DNA of 64,000 nt from Pelodera strongyloides (taxonomy: Eukaryota; Nematoda; Chromadorea; Rhabditida; Rhabditidae). The stretch is from contig JAANDG010000234.1 of the NCBI GenBank assembly GCA_036852015.1, forward strand, positions 1 through 64,000. Direction: 5' to 3'. Made by a program: the position numbers and the translations under genes. Each line of letters starts with the position of its first letter. Position 1 is the stretch's first letter. The notes under the pieces were generated by a model. That model ran no database searches, was not told the origin of the DNA, and worked only from the letters and a program-made list of their open reading frames with translations. Below, one piece after another: positions 12,601 to 24,600 of the stretch.

Positions 12601-15600
12601 AAACAAACCAACCTGCTCAACCTTTCCACTATACACGTACTCCTTGTACTTTTCCACCGCCGTTTGCATGTCCATTCCACTTTCGACCGCCTTTTCAAAC
12701 AATGAAGAGGCCGGAGCCGCCTCCACTAACAAAGACTTGGGGATCGACGTGGTGTGCTTGGGAAGTGAACCGCTTTGTCGGGATTGCTAAAATTACACTT
12801 TGAACGTAAACATAAATATAGCACTGTTACGTATTACTGTATTACAATTACATACCTGAGAATTGTTTATAGTTTGTTTAAATTAACCAAACGGCGTAAC
12901 ATTTACTTTGCTTAGAACTATCATTACAGGACAAAAAAATCGTCTACACCACAATATGGAAAGTCACATACATTTTTCAAAAGCACTTCTAATCCTAGCT
13001 TGAACCTTGAATCTAACATTACCTACTAGTAGACACAACCTAAGAATGATAATAACAATGCATGCAGTACATAAAATGTTTCATCCAGTAATCAAAACGA
13101 CAGCTATCATGGATCTCATGATGGACCTCAGTTTAGTAATGAACCACTAATTAACAATTCACCCACCCGACTCCGATTCTCCTTGTTAGTTTCCTCCACT
13201 ACAGTCATCAGTGCGGGCGTTTTGCTTGCCATACCGCTCTCCCGAGATACTCGTTTCTCGGAATTGCTCTTTCTGGCTGGAAATTATGAGTTTCATGTTA
13301 GAAGTTAGGGACCATACTATAAGACACGAATGAACATAAATCCATGTTGTTGTCTATATCAGAGGCTATAAGAGGCCTAAAAATGTTGCCACTTCCCGTG
13401 GCTGATTCCATAAATTGGTAGGAATGAGCGTCGTGGGGTGGGCGGGGCAAGTGAAGAGGTGGTGGACGTCGTGGGGGCTGTTTCCACAATCTGGGCAGGA
13501 GTCTGGAACGCTGTCGTCAACACGATGGAGGTAGTGGTTCGTGATCTGCTGTGATCTGCTGTGACCGGAGCGGAGTTGGCTGAGGGTGCATCTGACGTTT
13601 CGCGGAAGATCTGCTTCTTCTTTGTGGATGTCTGGTGGCGGTCTCCCCCCAGGATGGCGGGTGGCTTGAGTGTGCGTTTTTCCTCGGCGACTGCTATGGT
13701 GTGCTGCGCATGACCGTGCTTATGCGCATGCGGTCTCGCTGCGATGCGATGATGCGGAAGGGGCTTCTGCAGGATTCCGTGACAGGCGTGGCTCGGATCG
13801 GAGGAGCGAGCGAGGAATTGAGCGGAGAGCATGTCCAGATGGCTGCGGACTTGCATTATCTTTGCCTCTGAGTGGAGGTGATCGATGTCTGCCATTTTGT
13901 GGTTCCCTGTGATGGTTCTGATGGTTCACTGGATGGAGTCAATGGCGGAGGTGGAGACGAAGCTGGACCAGGCTGGGGCTGCATAGGCATAAACTGCTTG
14001 GGAGATAGCCTTGTAGGTGAGGCGTAGCGTTTCCTTCTGGTTACCCCATGTGCTTCCTGCTAAGGCCTTGAGCACGTTGTTGCGTTGGGTGATGCGGGCA
14101 GCGATGGCAGCGACTCCTCTGGCATGTGTTGACTGAATGTGAACATCGTGTCGTAGGTGACGCCCAGTATCTTGGCAGTGTTGGGACTTTTAGGGACCAG
14201 GTTATGTTGAGGGTAGGTTTTGTGTCGAGGAGGTATGTTGGTAGCCTTGCTGAGATGGAGAGCTTGGCGTCTTCGAAGTGGTTCAAGCAAGGGGAGATGG
14301 TCAGCCGCAGCCGAGATGGTGGGTTCAGAGGCCCATACGGTTATGTCGTCGATAAGAGATTGGTGGCCTGAGAACCGTGGTTCTGAGGAAGAGGTATAGA
14401 GTCGTCGGCATTGAAGAGACCTTGACCTGTTGAGCGTGGTCCTCTGAGGTAAGTTGGAGGGTATGATGGAGCGCTATTGTCCAGCCAAACTTCGCTGAAG
14501 TGTGCTTGGAGCTCTCTGAGTTGTCCGTCCAGGATTCTGCCTCTGGATGGTAGCGCCACTTCTTGGCGACCGTCGGCAAGGGTCTGGGTGTTTGAAGCAG
14601 TTGGCGATGTTGGCTCGGTTTCTTTTGGTTGAAACCTTCTGCGATGTCCTCGGCAAAGTGTGAAGCGCAGTCGTTGGTTGATCTACCGGAGGTGAATGTT
14701 TGAGCCGCAGGTTAGAGCTGTGCTTAGAGACTTCCAGGAGGAGACGTTCCATTATTTTGGCAATGGGTGATAGCAGAGAGATTGGACGATATCCCGAGCC
14801 GTTCCAGCTTCTTTGCCTGTTCAGCGAAGGGTTGATGGATGATTTCCAGTCGGTGATTGGCGGAGCTTCGAGGTGATGGTCTTCCAGGGAGACTTTGAGA
14901 TGTGGTGCGGAGATGGTGAGGCGATGACGGAGCGTTTGCACTGAGCCGTCTTGACCGAAGCGTCGCAGTGTGTCTGCGGAGTAACTCGGCATTGTGTCTC
15001 GCCATTGCCTTGTAGGACAGCGTAGATGTCGGAAGCTCGTGGGCGATTGAAGATCTCCCAGCACTATTGAGTTAGCTGTTGCTCAGCCTGGAGAGCTCTT
15101 GCTGGGAGGCCTCGTTCCCGTAACGCGAATTGTGAGAGGTCCTGCCAGTAGGTCTGAGATGTGTGGGAGTTCCTTGGCTTGAGAAGGCCTCCACCAGGGT
15201 TGCCGTTGCGATCAGACGTAACCTGGTAAGACCACTTCGATCTTGCAGATAGTTTGGTTTCCTGTAGAACGACGATGTCGATTTTCCTTCGAGTGAGGAT
15301 GTCGAGATCTCCGTCGTTTTGCCGGCGATGCCATTGCAGTTGTATTGCAGGATTCTGATGTCCGAAGGGCCGATGTTGGAGGAGTTGCAAGAGTTGCAAG
15401 CGAGGTCTTAGGGGCTGTGACAGGTGTCGGCAGAGCGGGTGTGATGACTGATATCGTTGGGTCCGGCGGTGTGCGAGTGGACGCAGGAGATTGCCTGGGT
15501 GTACACTGGCGAAGTGAGCGCTTTCGACATGTAGAGCATTGCACGCAGCTTTGCGTTTGCATGTGGTGCATAGCCATGTGGTGCCTGGGTTTTCTTCGAC

Positions 15601-18600
15601 GTCTCCGGCTTGAAGAAGTAGTAATCGGGACAGACCAGCCGAATCGGGCTGTCCCTTAGTAGAAAAAATGATGTAGTGAGAACTGTGTCAGTCCCTTGCA
15701 TAACTCGAGTCCACTACCGGAATAATCTTTATCATCCAACGTGACAGAGCCAGGCCACTACGTCCAGTAAACTGATCAACGACATACATAACCACCCCCT
15801 CCATTCGGACTACTTCTGATACGGTCTGCAAACGGATATACAGAATAAATGAACACGACAATATTTTGAGAATTACACATCTATTGTAAGACACTTAGGC
15901 CTGAACTGCTTGACTATCATCAATTCCACCATAAATCACACTCTACAACTCTTTACCGAAACTCAGCAGCTCTGCTCCTAAATTATCAGTATAAAAATTG
16001 AACTAAGCCTGCTGAACCCTCAACAAACCCACAACACTACTCAACAAAGTCAAATTCTAAACTCATCACTCAATCTTTACATCCACGTCAAGCACTACTC
16101 CTACTCCGACTCAAATTTCGAACTTCAAGAAAGGCTCTCAATCTCACCACATCCCCTCTCGTTTCGTCTGAGGTACCACATCCCCTCTCGGTACCACTTC
16201 CTCATGTTCTTCCAATCCCAACGGTGACAGTGTCAATGGTGCACGCGCCAGTGCCCGCAAACCAGCACTCTGAATAAAGTACTGTAAGTTATGAAGAATG
16301 ATGAGAAAACCCTCCCCAAACAGTTCGAAAACCCACGCCACAGTCCATAAAGGATCCAAAGCAAATTTCGCAGAACAATTGTCCATAACGACAATAAAGT
16401 CACAAATATCCAATATTCATACAATCACATATACATACATTTCAAGTGAACACCATATAAAAACGTAATGCACATGCTTGAAATCGAAAATGAACCAGAA
16501 ATACGCGCAATTTACAAAACTGCACACCAACACCTAAAAAAAACACCGAGATAAATACTGAAAAAAGCAAACTGAAAAAACAAAAAGCAAAACATACACA
16601 CTACTGACACTACACACATGCACCACACCAAACAACGACATTCGACAACAAAGCAACAACAAAACACTAAACTAAAACAACACCAACTTCCCTTCAACAA
16701 TCAAAGTAAAAACATAGAGGTACACAAACCTTCTGCAACAAAATGAGGAATTCTTCATAGTCTCTTCTCCTCACAAGCATGGGGGTAAATAAAATAAATC
16801 AGTAAATGATTTAGGCAAACATAAAGATTAACAATGAAAAAAAATTATAAACATTTAAAGAATTGCAAACGGCGTGACACAGCGGTGCTGTTTGGTTAGT
16901 TGAAATTCACATAAAAAACAAAACGGCTAGTTATTTGTGTAAAAAAGAGGCAATGGAAACATGGAGCTAATCGCAAATCGCAAAAATCAAATCAATCTCT
17001 TTACTGACTGAATACTTAACAGACTAGCGACAATTAAACCTGCGTTCGTCCCATTTTCTGTTGATATCAATAAACCAGTATAACGACCGTTTTTTGAAAC
17101 GTATGACAAATAACTGCATTCTAATGTAATTTATGCTCATTATCACACGATGCACGGGAAAGCATTTATTCAAATTCGTTTCAAAAACCGGGTGTCACAC
17201 CGCTTTAACAAAGCAGAAAAATAAAACATAAAGAACCAACGCACCATGCTATAATCCCCTCCGCCCGTGACTTGATGTTGCGAAGCAAATTGCACTGATC
17301 CAAGATCTGTCAACAAATGACGGTTGTCGTCCCAACGACCGAAACACAGATCCACACCGCCAACAAACGAAATCAACTGAAAGTAAAGACAAAATATACG
17401 GTAAGGTTCGCCACTAGAGTAAGGTTAGGACCATAAGTCGTTCTAAGTTCTAACAACAAACAAAAACGTAAACCCTACCCTCATGGAAACTGCAGAAAAG
17501 GAGTGTTTCGTGCCATTGAAACACCCATATAATGACGTGACTATGCGCGGAGTATCGCCTTTTTGTACGTAAACGTGAAGTGAAAGGAACCCCTTCGCGC
17601 TAACGAATTCCCATTGTTAGAAACATTGGTATCAAGAACATTGATAAGCATTAGGACAAACGCTCGATAAGCTAATTAGGACAATAGCATCATAATGTAT
17701 AGGCGGCCTTTCTTTTCCCTTTTCAAGAAAATAAAACTTTCTCATTAGTAGCTACGGCTTACCTGATCAATGACAATCAACTTTTCGTGATGTGCCCAAA
17801 AGAAGGTTCCAGTGCCTGGGTAATGGTCCGGATGTCTCATAACCTGAAACGAATTGATGAAAGATGAAATAAGACAAAGGAAAAAATTATTAAATATATT
17901 CAGTTTCTTACACAAAAAACAAGGCTTCTCCATTAACACACATACCTACTCATACACCACAAACTTCTCCACTACATACCTACCTACACAATCAACGGAA
18001 AAGGACGATTATCGAGAAGGGCATTCACACCAAATATAAATAAATCACGAAACATTTTACTTCGTACAGTGCCTTTTCTCAAAAATTTTCACTAACGAGT
18101 AGCAAATTTCCCCTAAGAATTCGGAAACGAGTGCTACATAAAACGACTATATACTATACTCAAGTTCAACTTCACAATATCATTTTTTTTACATGTATAA
18201 ATAAGACTGTACCCAATTCCAATTCACTTTGTACATACTCTCTTTCATAACAAAAAAACGAAACTATCACTTATATAAAGAACATAACTATTAATTACTA
18301 GATTTCCTACCTTAATATTCGGATGTAGCTCCTGCAGTTTCCTCTTGGTATATATCGAGTTGAGTCCCAATGCCATCTCCATTTCCTTGTATAAAAGTAC
18401 GAAGATTCGCACTCCTTGCTGCGCTTTTCGTTTTAAAATTTCATCCAGACGCCACGTAGTACCCTCCAAGGCGGGCCGTTTCATGTAAATCTGAAAATCA
18501 ACATTCTTGATCGACCAACATAAACAAAGCAGTGCACAAGAAATTCCGAAGACACCGTTAGCAATTTAGCAAAACCCAAACTTTAAAAAAGCACACTTAC

Positions 18601-21600
18601 GGGTTTTCCTCAATCATAGGCACATACAGAGGTCATTAATTCGAAACTAATAAAACAAATAATACTGCAGTAAACTACTATACTAAGCATACATTCCAAT
18701 AGAAAAGTAAAAGAAAAACAAACCTCAGGACTCAGCCACCAATCGGCAATGAAGATCTCTTCTCTCGCCAATTCCATCATGTCAGCGGCTTGTTCCATGA
18801 AATCCTTTGCGTCGACGAACCTGACAGAAGTAAACATAAACACATAAATGGATGAGTAAGGTAAAGAATAAACAAAACGAGTGCGAGTGGCAACTGCCTT
18901 GCTCACGCCACCGGTCGTTGGTTCGATTCCGCCGGCCCGGAACCCCCTCACCCTACCAAAGGTCTAAAAGTTGGTAGCTTGGATAAAACCGGCGGAGACC
19001 AATCAGCTTTCCGAGAAAATTGGCCTCGGGGAGGTTTAAAGGCCAACATTGTATGTCCGGCTTCATGAATGAAATGAACCCCGGACCCCGGTGCACCGTT
19101 TCTGCGGATTCGGTTGATATAACCCGGTACCCTTTATTTTATTTTTTTTTAGTAACCGTCCAAAGAAAATCTCAGTATAATTTGCCACACGCACAAGTCG
19201 AATTTGCGCAAAAAACAAAAACGAACCTTTTAAAATTTAAATTTAAAAAGAACTCAACAACTATATATTTTCAATCAACAACGAGAGTCTACAGATTTTT
19301 AGATTAAACTATGCCAATAATCAAAATATAGCTTCTAATAATTGTAATTCTCACCACTTTCCATACCCATTCTCTCGGATTGGAAACGAGCTTCCGAACC
19401 GATGCGGATCAATGAACATCTAAAACAAAAAGAAATTATAGAGATTGATAATGGAAATTACTACTTCAATTCCAAATTCCAAATAACCACATTAAATACT
19501 GTGGTTGTGGTTTCACTTATCCCATTTCACAGTGTCGTACACCTAGTCACCAAATGCAAACCAAATTCAAAGATTCATTAATCTTAATTGTTCCATGCAA
19601 CTAAACAACAAAATCGTACATACAAACTTAAGAGTATAAGTATTAAGTAAAATGTAAAAAAACCAAAAAAAAAGTTAAATTGCGGAATATGAATGAAAAT
19701 ATCTTTAAAATAACTTTAAAATATACAAAAATCCCACCTTTCCCGGTCCTTGCATCACATTTTCAATCGATTTTTTCCACGTAACCGTATTCTGCACACG
19801 ACGGCACTTTAAGTGCAGTTCACTTAAAAAATGAAAGGTGAACTTGGTGAATATTTATATACAAAAAAATCCAGCAAAAAAGTAGTATACAACAATACAA
19901 CACTGCGAATAAAAAAAATGCCAGCCAACTTATGAGAATAATGTGAATTTCCTAATTCTAAAGCCAAACAGCCAAAAAAATGGTAAATATAAAAAAAACC
20001 AACTGTTGCGTGTTGTAGATTATAAGACCAGTCGGAATACCTTCGGCCTCTTTTCCGCCTGCAGCTATCTGAACATTTATCTATTTAAAATAACTGTCCG
20101 AAGAATAAGTCCATATAGACATGCAGACAAAGCAAATCAACGCTACACACCACATATACATATTAGTTTTGATAAAGCCAATCAAAAATGCCAATCAAAA
20201 TGTTGCTCGCTGCTCGGACGCAACAGAAATGTTACATGGTTTAAGTTCACTTTAACTCTTCTTTGTACAATTAACAAACATTAGTTCAAACAGTTCATCA
20301 ATAAACCATTCTTATAACTCACTTTGAAATCCTTATCCATCAGAAGAACAAGTCTTATTTGTTCCGTTCGGTGATCCATATACGCCACGAACGTATCACG
20401 GACCATTAACCATCTGAATATGCGTACGATAATAATATTCACGGCCACGGCCATAATGAACATACTAATTATAAGGATGTAGACTATATTTACTAAATAA
20501 CGTAGCGCAGATTCATACCGAATCCAGAGGCAAAACAATCCTCAAAATAGCCACATGAAACATTGCAATTATAAAAAAGCATAGAGTAGGAAACCAAACT
20601 ATGCCCGGAAGCATAATGGAATGGCCCAACAAGCCGAAGCCCACCTCTTACTCCACGGTAAACAATATCGGACGCAACACTGTTTCCATCCATAGAACAC
20701 CCTCGCACCTCCCGGGCGTTTCTTTACAAAACCCTCATTGTGTTTTCCGCCCAAATCATTGATGAATGAAAATCGGGAGACTTCAAGAAACTCGGCCTGA
20801 AACAAACCCGGTAGATAACGTATATCGTTCCATCGTTTCGTCGTAACTATAAAACGTTCATCGCAACGCAAATTTCAACCATTCCAGGCTGTGACCGTAG
20901 ATTATTGCGCATAGGAAAGCAAGTTAAGGAGTCTTCACATAATCTAATAGTTTAAATAAAATAATATCAAAAAAGGGTGGACATACCGTCTCGTGATGGT
21001 TTCGGTTAATCGGAATGTGAAGCAGCATTTGTAGCCAGTTCTCCAATTGCTCCTGCAACGCAGGCATAAAAAACGCAACTAACAGTACTAACAACAAACT
21101 TCACGTTGAAACCAAGATTTAAAATTACCATAAACATAAGTAAGGTGTAAAATAGCAACAACAATCTAACAAATAAAAATAACAAGCAAACAACGACTAA
21201 TCTATAATAATAAACCAACAAACAATAACAATAACCAATAAATCAATATCAATCAACTAACCCTTCTCTGCTCCAGATTGCTGACCATCGAGTCGGGGAT
21301 CATGGGGAAGTGGGGTAGTCGATGCCGCTTCCTCGTCCGCACCTTACGCTTCTTCACCGAATCATTCCGCGTGTCATCCGTCTCATCCTCCAGAATGCCA
21401 GCTAAAGGAGAGATTCAAATATACTTTACCCACCCAACCTCACTTATAACACTTAACACAATTGCATAACAAATTAACTATCATACAGAATTCATACGAG
21501 TTACTATTACTATACACAACCGTACCAAACAAAATCTGGAACAACGCCAAAACAAAACTTCGTAGCTATAACCGATGCAAAATAACTACGGAAAACAAAA

Positions 21601-24600
21601 AACCTACTACTTCGTTGTTATGCCCAATACTTTAAGTTTCTTAGCACAAATGAAAAATCTACAAAACACTGTATTTTCACTTTTTTGTTTTGTTTTCAAG
21701 CTTGAACAATCTATAATCGATAACCTGAGGCCATATTCACCACTCGATTCCCCATGGGGAATTCCCCGTCTTTTTCTCTGCGTGTCTCACTTTAGAATGC
21801 TATTTCCCCGAGGGAATCGGAGTGGTGAATATGGCCTCTGTTTATATTACGCGTAAACAACAATAAACTGGTAAAGCTCACATTGCACGGCCGTCTGAAT
21901 CTTCACTTTGACCTGTTCTTCATCAGTCGGAGACGTCGATTCAATTGAAGCAATCGGAGCTAGATTCCCATTCCCATTTCCGCTCTTTTCTGCCTCGTCG
22001 AATGCATCGGCAGTGCGCTTCAGAACCTCAACCTTAAAGAAAACATGCATCTTATTTATATCGAGCTTACATCTTTCAATTAGTAACTTAACCGGACAAA
22101 ATATTAGTCGCGTCGTCACGTGATAATTGCTGAAGCATGGTTCAACGTTCAACGGTTCAACGCTACACAAACACTCCACTTTGATATTGACCAAAAGCGT
22201 GTGTTTCAATATCATAATAAAAAACCTTGGGTTAGTCTAAAACAGTAGACTTCGCCCTCACAGCCTCACATACGCCAAAACAACAATTTATATTTCTTCA
22301 CAGATATGATCGAACAATAAGTAAGTCGGTATCAGGACAAAATGCGAACATAGCGACAAAAACAACATAAATGTATGCCTCATGCCTCATGCCTCATCAA
22401 CATGAAATGAGAAATCGGTCGCAAACGAAACTATGCCGTCGGCTCACAAGTTCACCAAAAACAAAATAAAGAATAAAAACAAACACTAACCTGCTTCTGT
22501 TTTCTACTCCTCCTGCTTTCCCTTTTATAATACGGGCACTCCTCTTTATGATCCGAAATCACGTCAATTCCAACCGATTCCAACATTTCGTCCACTCGTT
22601 CTTGTGCTCTAGAACATTAACAAATTATAGTAATTAAGAACCTTTACCTTACTCTGATTGTGAGCTCTGAGGTTAAGGTACTACTCGATGACAAGAAATC
22701 TCACAAGATCAAGTATCAATCTCCATACAACATCACAATACTCGATTTTTTTCAATTCAATATCTCTCCTCGTTCACGTAAGTTTCTAACTCTCACAAGC
22801 CACACAAAAAGACAGTGCTAAAGTAAGCATAGTCCACGTCAAAACACCTCACTCTCACACAACAAACTGCAGAGACTGGGACCAGGCAGTATACACATAC
22901 ATACATGAACACGAAGGACTGGACAACATACATATCTTCGAGCTACGAACCCGACAAAAAAAAACCAAAAAAGAGAGTACGCATGCACAATGCACTCCCC
23001 TTGAAACAAAACTTAAAAAAAAACATGCACCAATACCGACAGCGACACAGCGACAGTAATAAGAAGATATTCAAAACAATATAATTACCCGGTAACCTTG
23101 CCGCGCATTCTACAAATTGTCCATTTAGATGATAACAAAATAGCAACTTAAATAAACTGAAGCTCCGAGTTTACAAATAATTCCACACACCTATGGGTTA
23201 GTGATTTTCGCAAAATAAAATCGGAACAGTTTTATATATCAAACCAGGAGTGTTTTGTGTAATTGTGAATGATGGATTCCAACATCGCCCAAACGATCCA
23301 AAACACACAATAAGCAAAATACGTTCAAAAACATAAATTTATCCCATTATTAGTATGTTAATAATAAACTAAGCAATAAAACATAGTGTAAACCAATATA
23401 ACATCGAACATCCGGTTTTCGAAACGTGTTGGACAACTGCATGTGCTTTTCAATGCTTTTCAACAAGTGAGCTCAAATGTTGGTTGATTTCATACGCGTT
23501 TGCATATAATCCACATCCACGAGCATGCAGTTATCAACGCACTTTTTAAAACCAGATGTTATACCACTTTAAGCTTAATGAAAAGACCAAAACCCCACCT
23601 CCTGACTGGTGCTCTAAAGCGTTCCGCCGCTCTGTGCGCTTTCAGACGATTATTCAACATGGTAAAGTCTTTGAATGTTCGCACGACACTCCACTTAAAA
23701 GGTCCATGCGCCAGTTCGATTGTATATCTGAAAATATTAATAAAAACAACACTTCAGTGCTCTATATATTACTAGGAGTAAAAACTGCTAAAAACGGTTA
23801 TTGTCATTAGCAATAACGTCGCTCATACCAACTGTACAACAAGAGCTAAAATTTGCATTATTGCACTGCTGAACAAGTCTGGTAGTGTTCTATATAAGTT
23901 ACTATATAAGGTCAATGGGGTAAAAACAAAACTATTAAAAACGGTTATTTTCATTAGTAATAACGTCGCTCATAGCTACTGTAGGACAGGAGGTAAGATC
24001 TGCACGATTGTTCAACAACTCTGATAGCGTAAAGTGTGTAACAATTACAAAAAAGCAACTTACAAAATCTTGTTAATAAAATGAATTCCACGATCTTGAT
24101 TCTTCTCCGCTTTGGTGATTTTTGCATTTACGGGAACACCTAAAGAAAAAGAATTTGAATCAAATAACGGGCAAACACTTGTAACAGTTAACATAAATAA
24201 AATGTTCAAACATTGCCAACAAACCAAAACGATAAATCGCCGATTACAAAAGATAAATGCTACGTAAAAAGTAAAAGTACGGTCTTCACAGAAAAGGAAA
24301 ACAAATATAACTGACCTGGTAGCCAATAACCTCGTTTTCGTGCCCGTTCTTGATCATCGTACACGCTGATATAAGGGACGATACCTGAACAACTATCATT
24401 ACTATCGTAGAGCGACAAATTATTCATGGTCCTAATAACACAAGACTAAAAAGGTGAAATACGGCACTTTTCATTGAGAACACCCCCTACATATCAACAT
24501 TGTTGTGAGATGTGTTTCAGCTACACCTGGATTGCCTTCCTTTAAATTACGTCTTATGTCATCACAATTCACAATATATTCCTGGCATTTATTTACACCG

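Noticed and set aside
13635..13912. Plus-strand ORFs in the GC-richer block
   Set aside because: They are the antisense of the decayed LINE, whose minus-strand reading shows recognisable motifs.
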